From the NCBI GenBank assembly GCA_005885015.1, contig VAYG01000049.1, positions 1 through 19,150 of the forward strand: a stretch of DNA of 19,150 nt. Direction: 5' to 3'. Origin of the DNA: Actinomycetota bacterium (GTDB taxonomy: Bacteria; Actinomycetota; UBA4738). The position numbers were made by a program, and so were the translations under genes. The notes below the pieces were generated by a model. The model was not told the DNA's origin, ran no database searches, and saw only the letters and a program-made list of their open reading frames with translations. Positions 7,103 through 13,984 of the stretch are shown here, piece by piece. The number at the start of each line of letters is the position of its first letter. Position 1 is the first letter of the stretch.

Positions 7103-8242
7103 TCAGTCCTGGGCGCCGGCGTCGATGGCTGCCCGCACCTCGGCCGCCCGGGCGGCGTCGATGCCTGCCAGCGAGACCGTGAGGTCCTCGGCCTCGTGGC
7201 TCCGCCCGCGACCCCGGTCGAGCTCCTGGGCGATCTGCTCGTCGGCGGCCGAAAGGTCGTCCGGACTCAGGTCCTGGAACCCGATGACGCCCATGTCCTC
7301 GAAGGCCGCGCGCACCTTCGGACCGAACAACCCGAGGTCCTTGATGGTCGGCACGATCCGCGAGAAGAGCATCCGGCGGAACTCCTGCATCATGTCGGAC
7401 GACCGCACGTAGCGCAGGCAATCCTCGACCGGCAGTCCCAGGGTGGACCACACCTCTTCGGCCAGGAACCGGTCCCGCATCAGGTAGCAGGCATAGACGA
7501 CGAACTCCTCGCGCTCCTCCCGCTCGGCCTCCGTGAGCTCCGGGTAGTACTCGCGCAGGGCCAGCCGGCCGAACGCCACGTGGCGGGCCTCGTCCTGCAT
7601 GACGTAGGTGTTCAGGGCCTTGGCCAGGGGCTCCTGGGAGAAGTCGCGGATGAGGGCGAAGGCCGCGAGAGCCAGCCCCTCGATGAGCACCTGCATGCCC
7701 AGGTTGGTCATGTCCCACCGGGCGTCGGAGACCACGTCGTTCAGCAGGGTCTGGAGGTGCCGGTTGACCGGATAGGCCAGCTCGATCTTCTCCCTGAGGT
7801 ACCGGGAGTAGGTCTCCATGTGCCGGGCCTCGTCCATGACCTGGGTGGCGGCGTAGAACTTCGAGTCCACGTCCGGCACGGTCTGGACGATCTTGGCCGC
7901 GCAGATCAGCGCACCCTGCTCACCGTGGAGGAACTGGGAGTTCAGCCACGCGGCCATATGGTGGCGGAGCTCCCTGCGAGCATCGTCGTCCATGCGCTCC
8001 CACAGGTCGGAGCCGTAGATCGGGATGTAGTAGTCGGGGCCGTTGCCCGCCGATCCGGGATCGACCTCGATGCTCCAGTCGAGCTTCGTGTTCGTGTTCC
8101 ATTGCTTCTCCTTGCCCTTCTCGTACAGAGTGAGGAGACGGTCCCGGGTCTCGTCGTACTCCCAGGTGAACACGGTCTCCGCGGCGGCGCCGATCCGCCA
8201 GTTGGTCTGCTCGACCGGCAATGTGTAGATCCGTGTGCTCAC
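7103..8242 (-). CDS. Ferritin-like diiron protein (probable oxygenase type)
   Basis: A 379-residue helical protein read leftwards from GTG 8242, chosen because GGAG (8253-8250) lies 7 nt upstream. The frame stays open to 8353 but has no support there. Two spaced motif sets are visible: E108 (in HGEQGA), E138 and H141 (in DEARH), E188 (in IEGLAL), E218 and H221 (in DEARH). This E...ExxH...E...ExxH pattern, with 30 residues between the Glu pairs both times, is the complete ligand set of the carboxylate-bridged diiron superfamily (acyl-ACP desaturase, AurF-like N-oxygenases, R2-like proteins). It is too long for an iron-storage ferritin and has no tyrosyl-radical context. Substrate unknown. It lies 46 nt before the kinase gene on the same strand, so co-transcription is likely. 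The diiron fold is confident; the chemistry is not. Confidence 0.78.
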   Translation of the reverse strand: MSTRIYTLPVEQTNWRIGAAAETVFTWEYDETRDRLLTLYEKGKEKQWNTNTKLDWSIEVDPGSAGNGPDYYIPIYGSDLWERMDDDARRELRHHMAAWLNSQFLHGEQGALICAAKIVQTVPDVDSKFYAATQVMDEARHMETYSRYLREKIELAYPVNRHLQTLLNDVVSDARWDMTNLGMQVLIEGLALAAFALIRDFSQEPLAKALNTYVMQDEARHVAFGRLALREYYPELTEAEREEREEFVVYACYLMRDRFLAEEVWSTLGLPVEDCLRYVRSSDMMQEFRRMLFSRIVPTIKDLGLFGPKVRAAFEDMGVIGFQDLSPDDLSAADEQIAQELDRGRGRSHEAEDLTVSLAGIDAARAAEVRAAIDAGAQD

Positions 8243-8249
8243 GGCGATA

Positions 8250-8279
8250 CTCCATGGAGGCCCGGACCCGAACAGGATA
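8250..8279 (-). promoter_or_regulatory. Possible -10 and ribosome binding site of the diiron gene
   Basis: Read on the minus strand, TATCCT (8279-8274) could be a -10 box, with a GGAG ribosome binding site at 8253-8250 seven bases before GTG 8242. No convincing -35 is visible. The region 8243-8351 is the shared divergent promoter space with the GreA-family gene. Confidence 0.35.
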
Positions 8280-8337
8280 CGCGAGTGGCGCGGATCCGGA
8301 GATGTCATTTCCGCGCGGGCCGTGGGGAGACGTTTGG

Positions 8338-8343
8338 TAGATT
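8338..8343 (+). promoter_or_regulatory. Putative -10 box for leaderless greA transcript
   Basis: TAGATT lies 8 nt before ATG 8352 and there is no Shine-Dalgarno sequence between them. A transcript starting about 7 nt after the hexamer would begin at or next to the AUG, the leaderless arrangement common in actinobacteria. No good -35 is visible. Confidence 0.45.
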
Positions 8344-8351
8344 CGGGTGCC

Positions 8352-8894
8352 ATGGACGAACAGGCCTATCTGCCCCCCGAGCGCCCGCCGCGCAAGCCCG
8401 GGCAGGAACCGAGCGCGCGGCTGACGCTGGACGCGTACATCCGCACGCGGAAAGAGCTCGAGGAACTGAAGGGCGAGGGTCGGACGTACATGGCGGAGCG
8501 ACTCCTCCACGCCCGGGAGTTCGGCGACATCTCGGAGAACGCCGAGTACGACGCGGCGAAGAACGAACAGGCGCTGATGGAAGCCCGGATCCGTCACCTC
8601 GAGCAGATGCTTCGCGACCCGGACATCATCGAGGCCGCGGACGGTGACGAGGTCGGGCCGGGGAAGCTCGTCACGGTCCGTCCCGTCGACGACGGCGCTG
8701 CGGCCGACGACGACGAGACCTACCTGGTGGCGCTGTCCCCCGAAGAGCGGGCGCCGGGGGTGCGCACGGTGACTTCCTCTTCGCCGCTGGGCTCGGCCCT
8801 GCTGGGCCGAAAGGTCGGGGACCGGATCACCTACCAGGCGCCGGGCGGCTCGTTCACCTATGAAGTCGTCGGCTGTGAGCCGTTCCGGCCCTGA
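8352..8894 (+). CDS. greA: GreA-family transcription elongation factor
   Basis: A 180-residue protein from ATG 8352. Residues about 24-95 form the antiparallel coiled coil with GDISENAEYDAAKNEQ at its tip (58-73). D59 and E62 match the acidic tip residues that Gre factors use to stimulate RNA cleavage in the backtracked polymerase. The C-terminal globular domain (about 105-178) includes ERAPGVRTVTSSSPLGSALLGRKVGDRITYQAPGG, the conserved 'SPlGxALlGkkvGD' FKBP-like segment. An acidic linker (DDGAAADDDE) separates the two. It is probably leaderless and divergent from the diiron gene. The N-terminal extension of about 20 residues is Pro-rich and not part of the core. Family membership is clear; GreA versus a Gre-like paralogue cannot be decided here. 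Confidence 0.88.
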   Translation: MDEQAYLPPERPPRKPGQEPSARLTLDAYIRTRKELEELKGEGRTYMAERLLHAREFGDISENAEYDAAKNEQALMEARIRHLEQMLRDPDIIEAADGDEVGPGKLVTVRPVDDGAAADDDETYLVALSPEERAPGVRTVTSSSPLGSALLGRKVGDRITYQAPGGSFTYEVVGCEPFRP

Positions 8895-8916
8895 CCGAAA
8901 GCGCTTGGCCATGACA

Positions 8917-8936
8917 CCTCAACGATGGGCTTGAGG
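8917..8936 (+). terminator. Small hairpin between greA and the cupredoxin gene
   Basis: CCTCAA (8917-8922), loop CGATGGGC, TTGAGG (8931-8936): a perfect 6-bp stem with an 8-nt loop, 22 nt after the greA stop. There is no U-tract, so it would be a weak or factor-dependent terminator at best. A TAATAC -10-like box at 8957-8962 follows and could start the next transcript. Confidence 0.3.
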
Positions 8937-8996
8937 CCGCCCGCCGGCTACGTCCGTAATACTCCCGGGGAACAGTCGACGAGAGGAGCCAGCGTC

Positions 8997-9404
8997 ATGA
9001 AGATGAGCACGGGTTCGACCCGATTCGTACTGGGCTGCGTGGCGGTGGTGGCCCTGCTGGGTGCCGCCTGCGGGAGCAGCTCACCGTCCACCAGCGGGAC
9101 CACCCCACCGACCACATCTCCATCGGCGTCCGGCGGTGGCGCGACCACGCTGACCCAGGGCGCGGGGGGCCAGCTCGTGTTCTCCCCGACCACGCTCACG
9201 GTCAAGACGGGCGCGTCCGTCGACGTCAAGAACGTGAGCACCGTGCCGCACAACTTCACCGTCACCGGCAAGGACATCAACGTGACGAACACGGCCGGGC
9301 AGAGCCAGACCGTGACGATCAACCTTTCGCCTGGGACGTACCCGTTCGTCTGCTCGTTCCACGTGGCTCAGGGCATGAAGGGCACCCTGACCGTCACGGG
9401 CTGA
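8997..9404 (+). CDS. Cupredoxin (plastocyanin-like) lipoprotein
   Basis: A 135-residue protein from ATG 8997, with AGGAG at 8984-8988 as ribosome binding site. Residues 1-25 are a lipoprotein signal peptide (basic MKMSTGSTR, hydrophobic core, lipobox LLGAAC with Cys25). They are followed by a Ser/Thr/Pro/Gly-rich tether of about 30 residues. The domain from about 55 to 134 is a single cupredoxin with type-1 copper ligands visible: His in VPHNFTV, then Cys and His in YPFVCSFH, and Met in QGMKG. It is probably an extracytoplasmic membrane-anchored electron carrier or copper-binding protein. No partner redox enzyme is present in the window. The fold and lipidation are well supported; the physiological partner is unknown. 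Confidence 0.85.
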   Translation: MKMSTGSTRFVLGCVAVVALLGAACGSSSPSTSGTTPPTTSPSASGGGATTLTQGAGGQLVFSPTTLTVKTGASVDVKNVSTVPHNFTVTGKDINVTNTAGQSQTVTINLSPGTYPFVCSFHVAQGMKGTLTVTG

Positions 9405-9463
9405 GCCCAGGCGTCGCAGTCGAGGACGGCCCGGGGCCCGAGCCGCCCGTTGATCCCGTGGGC

Positions 9464-9469
9464 TATGGT
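9464..9469 (+). promoter_or_regulatory. Putative -10 box for leaderless larB operon transcript
   Basis: TATGGT lies 6 nt before GTG 9476, with no convincing Shine-Dalgarno sequence for that GTG. TTGATC at 9450-9455 is too close to be its -35. No nickel riboswitch-like structure was seen in the 71-nt gap after the cupredoxin gene. Confidence 0.4.
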
Positions 9470-9475
9470 GGCGCG

Positions 9476-10285
9476 GTGATCGAGGTCGAGGCTGAGTCCG
9501 GCTCTCCGTTCGAGCGCCGCCTGCGAGGGCTGCTGGCCGAGGTCGCCCGTGGGGAGCTGGACGAGGAGGAAGCCACCCGGCGGCTCCGGGACCTTCCCTT
9601 CACCGACTTGGGGTTCGCGAAGGTCGATCACCACCGGGAGCTGCGCCAGGGCGCCACCGAGATCGTCTTCGGGCAGAGCAAGACGGTCGACCAGGTGGTC
9701 GCCATCGTCCGGCGCCTCCTGGACGCGAACAACGGGCCGGTCCTGGTGACCCGGGCCGACCCCGGGCAGCTGGAAGCGGTGGAGGCGCTCGCCGCGGAGA
9801 GCGGTCTGCCGGTCGACGCGCGCCCGCGGTCGAAGGCGATGGCCATCCTGCGGGGAGTCCCGGCGGCGCTCGGTCGCGTGGTGATCCTGACCGCAGGGAC
9901 GTCCGACCTCCCGGTCGCCGAGGAGGCGGCGCTGGCCGCCTCGGTGCTGGGAGCAAGGGTCGAGCTCGTTGCGGATGTCGGGGTGGCCGGACTCCACCGG
10001 CTGGCCCCGCATCTGCAGACGCTTTCCTCGGCCGATGCCGTGGTGGTGGTTGCCGGGATGGAAGGGGCGCTGGCAAGCGTGGTCGGCGGTCTGGCTGCGT
10101 GTCCCGTGATCGCCTGTCCCACCAGCGTGGGCTATGGCGCCAGCTTCGGTGGGCTGGCCGCCCTGCTGTCGATGCTGAGCTCCTGTGCGCCTGGTGTGGT
10201 CTGCGTGAACATCGACGACGGTGTCGGAGCCGGGTACACGGCTGCCCTCATCGCCCGGCGGGCGAACGTGCCGAACGGCTCGTGA
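9476..10285 (+). CDS. larB: Nickel-pincer cofactor biosynthesis protein LarB
   Basis: A 269-residue protein. LarB carboxylates nicotinic acid adenine dinucleotide and hydrolyses its phosphoanhydride to give the pyridinium dicarboxylate mononucleotide, the first step of nickel-pincer nucleotide synthesis. Visible are FADLGF-type 'LPFTDLGFAKVDHHRELRQG' and 'TEIVFGQSKTVDQVVAI' N-terminal motifs. Then comes a PurE-like domain (VVILTAGTSDLPVAEEAALAASVLGARVELVADVGVAGLHRL; VVVAGMEGALASVVGGLAACPVIACPTSVGYGASFGG) and the C-terminal LSSCAPGVVCVNIDDGVGAGY, whose first Cys fits the family's catalytic cysteine. GTG 9476 is preferred over GTG 9458 because the putative -10 overlaps the upstream codons. Its stop overlaps the larC start (GTGA). 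Confidence 0.9.
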   Translation: MIEVEAESGSPFERRLRGLLAEVARGELDEEEATRRLRDLPFTDLGFAKVDHHRELRQGATEIVFGQSKTVDQVVAIVRRLLDANNGPVLVTRADPGQLEAVEALAAESGLPVDARPRSKAMAILRGVPAALGRVVILTAGTSDLPVAEEAALAASVLGARVELVADVGVAGLHRLAPHLQTLSSADAVVVVAGMEGALASVVGGLAACPVIACPTSVGYGASFGGLAALLSMLSSCAPGVVCVNIDDGVGAGYTAALIARRANVPNGS

Positions 10286-11474
10286 CCGGGATCGCCTACA
10301 TCGACGTCATCGGAGGTGCAGCCGGTGACATGCTGCTGGCCGCGCTGATCGATGCGGGTGCCCCGCTGGACGACGTGCGAGGGGCGATCGAAGCCGTTCT
10401 CCCAGGCCGGTTCGCCATCGACACAGAGATCGTCCGTCGAGGGGGAATCCGGGCGAGGCTGCTGCGGATCGCGCCGAATCCCTCGGACGACCCCGGCGTG
10501 CAGCCCCGGACGCTCCAGGAGCTGCTGTCTCGCCTCGACGGCGCCGCGTTGCCGGAGCCGGTGGCCCGGCGAGCACGGTCGATGCTCGAGCGCATCGGTG
10601 AGGCTGAGGCTCGAGTGCATGGAGTCGTCGACGACGTCGAGCCGACGACAGCTTGCTCGACGTGGTGGGCGTGTCGGCCGCCGTGCACGGGCTGGGTGTG
10701 GAGCGGCTGCTGGTGTCCTCCGTTCCCTTGGAGGCGGGCGGCGGGATGCTGCCGGCCCGGGCCGGCCACCCTGCCGTGCCGCTGCCCGCCCCGGTCACCG
10801 TGGAGCTCCTGCGAGGGTTCCACGCCAGGGCAGGCGGACCCGGCGAGGTGGTCACCCCCACGGCCGCGGCCGTCTTCGCCGCGCTCGGACACCCCAGCGT
10901 CTCCTTCCCCGAGATGACCATCGACAGCGTCGGCTACGGGGCCGGCTCGCGCGATCCCTCGGATCGCCCGAACATCGTGCGGGTCTTCGTAGGGACGTCG
11001 GAAACGGCGGCATCAGTTCGTCAGCTCCTGGTCATGGAGGCCAACCTGGACGACATGACCCCCGAGCTGGTGGCCGACGCGGCCCAGGCGCTGTTCGCGG
11101 CCGGTGCGCTGGACGTGTGGACGACGCCGATCCAGATGAAGAAGGGACGACAGGGGGTGCTGCTCTCCGCCCTCGCCGGCCTCGACGCGGAGCCGCGCCT
11201 ACAGGATGCATTCTTCGAAGCCACTTCGACGTTCGGCGTGCGGTCCTATCGGGTGTCGCGGGCGGAGCTGGAGCGCCGGGTGGTCACCGTCGAGCTCGCC
11301 GACGGCAGTGTTCGGGTGAAGGTCGGGCACCTCAAGGGCCGGGTGATGACCGCGACACCGGAGCACGACGATGTGGCGGCCCTGGCGGCACGGGTGGGCC
11401 GGCCCGTCCGGGAGATCTACGACGAGGCCGTGGGAGCCGCCCGAGCCCTGCGGCATTCGCCGTCCGTTCCATGA
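10282..11474 (+). pseudogene. larC: larC, nickel insertion protein, split by frameshift plus short deletion
   Basis: LarC is the CTP-dependent cyclometallase that puts nickel into the pincer nucleotide. Translation from GTG 10282 gives a normal N-terminus (YIDVIGGAAGDMLLAALIDAG ... MLERIGEAEARVHG). It then leaves the family pattern just after 10620 and runs out of phase to a stop at 10917. The family sequence resumes in another frame from about 10644 (DDSLLDVVGVSAAVHGLGVERLL, GEVVTPTAAAVFAALG, VEMEANLDDMTPEL-type 'VMEANLDDMTPELV', TPIQMKKGRQGVLL) and ends normally at TGA 11472-11474. Typical LarC proteins have about 15 residues between VH and DS, including an HxHE(V/L)G motif. Here only 26 nt remain and that motif is missing. 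The junction holds a 12-bp palindrome, GTCGTCGACGAC (10624-10635). A sequencing or assembly error cannot be excluded. Confidence 0.8.
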
Positions 11475-12310
11475 TCGAGCTCCTGTCGCGGTTGGAACGG
11501 CGCATTGCCGGCTACGGAGCGCCCCGTGCCGTGGTCGCGTTTTCCGGCGGGGTGGACTCCTCCGTGGTGACCGCCCTGGCGGCGCGCGCGCTGGGGGCGG
11601 GGCAGGTGACCGCGGTGACGGCCGTGTCGCCGAGCTATCCATCGGGGGAACTGGAGCAGGCCAGGCGTACCGCGAGGTCGCTCTCCGTGCGGCACCGCGT
11701 CATCGAGACCCACGAGGTCGAGCGGGAGGCGTACGCCCGGAACGACGGCCTCCGGTGCTATCGCTGCAAGATGGAGCTGTACTCCGAATTGAGGAAGCTG
11801 TCGCTGGCCGCCGGCGAGGATGGCTCTCTCCTGGTGGCAGGGGCTAACGCCGACGACGCGGCCGACGTGCGACCCGGCCTCCTGGCCGCCGAACAGCGGG
11901 GGGTCCGCAACCCGCTCCTGGAGGAAGGCGCCGGCAAGGAAGCCGTCCGGGGGATCGCGCGGCACCTCGGGTTGGCCGTGGCCGACAAGCCGGCCCTGGC
12001 GTGCCTCTCGTCCCGGGTCGCCTTCGGCATCCGGATCACTCCGGACCTGCTTGCGCGAATCGACCGCGCCGAGCAAGCGGTCCGGGCGCTGGGGTTCGAT
12101 CAGGTGCGGGTCAGGCACTTCGGCGACCGCGCCAGCATCGAGGTTCCTGAAGATGAAGTTGCCAAGCTCCAGGGCCACCTCGAGCTGACATCCGTGCTGC
12201 GCGAGTTCAAATCAATTGGATGGAGCAGCGTGGAGATCGATCCCGCCGGATACCAGCAGGGCCGAATGAACGCCACGCTGCCCTCCCCCGGGGTGGTATC
12301 TCGGTCTTGA
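11471..12310 (+). CDS. larE: ATP-dependent sacrificial sulfur transferase LarE
   Basis: A 279-residue PP-loop enzyme from ATG 11471, overlapping the larC stop (ATGA). LarE adenylates the dicarboxylate intermediate and donates sulfur from its own cysteine to make the pincer thioacids. The PP-loop SGGVDSS is at 25-31 (AVVAFSGGVDSSV). GLRCYRCKMELY carries C96 and C99. LLVAGANADDAADVRPG is the family's nucleotide-site segment. ADKPALACLSSRVAFG places C178 in the motif that holds the sacrificial Cys of the Lactobacillus plantarum enzyme. The end, IDPAGYQQGRMN, is the usual LarE finish. Length is normal. It completes the larB-larC-larE set and converges with the minus-strand operon across a 121-nt gap. 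Confidence 0.9.
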   Translation: MIELLSRLERRIAGYGAPRAVVAFSGGVDSSVVTALAARALGAGQVTAVTAVSPSYPSGELEQARRTARSLSVRHRVIETHEVEREAYARNDGLRCYRCKMELYSELRKLSLAAGEDGSLLVAGANADDAADVRPGLLAAEQRGVRNPLLEEGAGKEAVRGIARHLGLAVADKPALACLSSRVAFGIRITPDLLARIDRAEQAVRALGFDQVRVRHFGDRASIEVPEDEVAKLQGHLELTSVLREFKSIGWSSVEIDPAGYQQGRMNATLPSPGVVSRS

Positions 12311-12368
12311 TGGGTGGTAACCGTCTGTCATGGGCTGAGGGGTTCCAGAGCCTCAATCGCGGTCCATT

Positions 12369-12396
12369 CGCCGTCGGTCTCATGGCTCTGACGGCG
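12369..12396. terminator. Hairpin in the convergent gap between larE and the TetR gene
   Basis: CGCCGTC (12369-12375) and GACGGCG (12390-12396) form a perfect 7-bp GC-rich stem, extendable by a G-T and a G-C pair, with a 14-nt intervening segment. It sits in the only non-coding space between two operons that meet head-on, so a bidirectional terminator is plausible. There is no T-tract on either side, which keeps confidence low. Confidence 0.35.
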
Positions 12397-12431
12397 GCTG
12401 CGTGGAGACGGGCCGAGAACCTGAGACACGA

Positions 12432-13076
12432 CTAGCCGGAGCGGCGGGCGCGGCGGGGAGGGCTCTCGCGTTCGGCGGGAGCCAATGCGTTGCGGACGAT
12501 CTCCATGACCTCGCGCTCGCGGCGATGCAAGGCCATCCGGCTGCGGTCCTCGCCGACCACGGCCCGCAGGACTCCCGCCTCGGTCACGGTACCGATCACG
12601 GCCGTGTACAACGTGAACAGCAACAGCGCGGGGTCCTGCCGGCGGATCTCTCCCTCGCTCATCCCCCGGGCCAGGAACGCCAGCGCGCGCAGCCGAAGCG
12701 GTTCCAGTGTGGCGGCGAATCGCTCGATCACCTCCGGGCCGAGCCGGCTTGCCTCGCGCAAGAACGGAGGGAACTCCGGCCACTCCTCGGCCAAGCGAAA
12801 GATCGTATGGATGACGGCCTCCGCCTTGCGGGAGCTCGAGGTCTCGGCCTCGAGAGCCTCGGACAGCGCCGCGGCCAGCCGCACGCTCGTCTCAGCCACG
12901 CAAGCTTCGAGGAGGCTCTCCTTCGACGGGAAGTAGTACAGGAGGGTCTGCTTGCGAACCCCCGCCGCTCCCGCCACCGACTCCAGGCTCGTGCCCTGGT
13001 AGCCGTTCTTGCCGAACAGGCGGATGGCCTCCTCCAGTAACCGCCTGCGGGTGGCCTCGCCGCCGCGCCTGGTCAT
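12432..13076 (-). CDS. TetR-family transcriptional regulator
   Basis: A 214-residue protein read leftwards from ATG 13076, overlapping the acyltransferase stop (ATGA). The N-terminal helix-turn-helix is canonical: TRRRLLEEAIRLFGKNGYQGTSLESVAGAAGVRKQTLLYYFPSKESLLEA (about 9-58). The remaining all-helical ligand domain is variable, as usual. It is the last gene of the five-gene operon and probably feeds back on the promoter near 19100 in response to a lipid or acyl-CoA-type ligand. That is inference from position; no operator palindrome was identified with confidence. A longer frame open to 13502 is only the antisense overlap with the acyltransferase gene. Confidence 0.9.
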   Translation of the reverse strand: MTRRGGEATRRRLLEEAIRLFGKNGYQGTSLESVAGAAGVRKQTLLYYFPSKESLLEACVAETSVRLAAALSEALEAETSSSRKAEAVIHTIFRLAEEWPEFPPFLREASRLGPEVIERFAATLEPLRLRALAFLARGMSEGEIRRQDPALLLFTLYTAVIGTVTEAGVLRAVVGEDRSRMALHRREREVMEIVRNALAPAERESPPRRARRSG

Positions 13077-13984
13077 CGCCAGACTCGCGCCGGGCCGCGC
13101 CGCGAGAGAGGACGGCTCGCTTCCCACCGCCGCCGCCACTGTGCTCCATCCGGGCCGGCCAGCGACGGGGTCCGGGCGTCCGTCTCCCGGCGGAGCGAGG
13201 CATACCAGCTCGAGGCGTCCTCGTCCCACAGCCGGGCCAGCGCCTGCTGCATCCGCCGCGACAGCGAGCGGAAGTCCTCCCCGTCCTCGGGAGTGAGGGC
13301 CGTCCCGAAACGGACCGTCACCGGCAGCCTGCCCTTGATCGGCCACGACCGACCCCGCGGCATCGCCGCGTACGTCCCGCGGATGACCGCAGGGACGACC
13401 GGAAGTCGATACTCGAGCGCCAGGCGAGCCGCTCCGTGCCGCCACCGTCCCAGCCAGCCGTCCTTGGACCTGGTGCCCTCGGGGAACACCAGGAGGTTCC
13501 AACCCTCTCCGATGAGGCGGCGGGCGGTGACGGTGGCCCGCTTCCTACCCGTCCGCTCGATCGGGAACGTGTTGAAGGCCAGCGCGGTGGCGGCCGCGCG
13601 CCACCACACGTCGAAGAAGTAGTCGGCCGCGGCGGCGACCGCAGTCTTGCGCCGCCACGCCGGTGGGAGCGAGCACAGGAACAGCGGCGTGTCCACGTGG
13701 CTGGCATGGTTGGCCACGAAGATCACCGGCGGCCTCAGGGAATCGAGGACGTCCCGGCCCTCGACGGTGGGCTCGGTCTCACTCCACACGAGCGGGCGGA
13801 AGGCGAAGCGGAGGATCCCTTCCCGGACAGCCTTCGCTGTGGGGGTCCGGGCCCACGCGGTGGGGAACTCGCGGGCGGCGGGATCGGGAAGCCAGGGCTC
13901 GGCCGATCGCGGCACCAACGGCCTTCGGGTCCACCGCCAGCCCGCGGCGACCTTGCGCACCTCGTCGAGCATCGACCGGCCCAT
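13073..13984 (-). CDS. PlsC-type 1-acyl-glycerol-3-phosphate acyltransferase family protein
   Basis: A 303-residue protein read leftwards from ATG 13984, which shares one base with the stop of the LarA-like gene (TGATG). GGAGG lies 7 nt upstream, indicating translational coupling. The acyltransferase signature is complete: block I NHASHVDTPLF with H93 and D98 (HX4D), block II near FNTFPIERTGRKRA, block III LLVFPEGTRSKDG (FPEGTR at 167-172), and block IV LPVVPAVIRGTYAAMP. A hydrophobic, aromatic stretch (ADYFFDVWWRAAATALAF) may associate with the membrane. Family members acylate lysophosphatidate or other alcohol acceptors from acyl-CoA/ACP. Next to a fatty acyl-CoA reductase, the acceptor could instead be a fatty alcohol- or hydroxyacid-derived lipid. 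Domain certain, acceptor unknown. Confidence 0.88.
   Translation of the reverse strand: MGRSMLDEVRKVAAGWRWTRRPLVPRSAEPWLPDPAAREFPTAWARTPTAKAVREGILRFAFRPLVWSETEPTVEGRDVLDSLRPPVIFVANHASHVDTPLFLCSLPPAWRRKTAVAAAADYFFDVWWRAAATALAFNTFPIERTGRKRATVTARRLIGEGWNLLVFPEGTRSKDGWLGRWRHGAARLALEYRLPVVPAVIRGTYAAMPRGRSWPIKGRLPVTVRFGTALTPEDGEDFRSLSRRMQQALARLWDEDASSWYASLRRETDARTPSLAGPDGAQWRRRWEASRPLSRRGPARVWR

Noticed and set aside
9405..9475. Nickel/cobalt riboswitch before larB
   Set aside because: The gap is only 71 nt, shows no multi-helix structure I recognise, and the -10-like box next to the start codon argues for a leaderless transcript.
10282..11474. Normal programmed frameshift of larC, as in Lactobacillus plantarum
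   Set aside because: No slippery heptamer is visible, the break is far upstream of the known junction between domains, and coding sequence (the HxHE motif region) appears to be missing, which a ribosomal slip alone would not explain. Kept as a possibility only with unusual mechanics.
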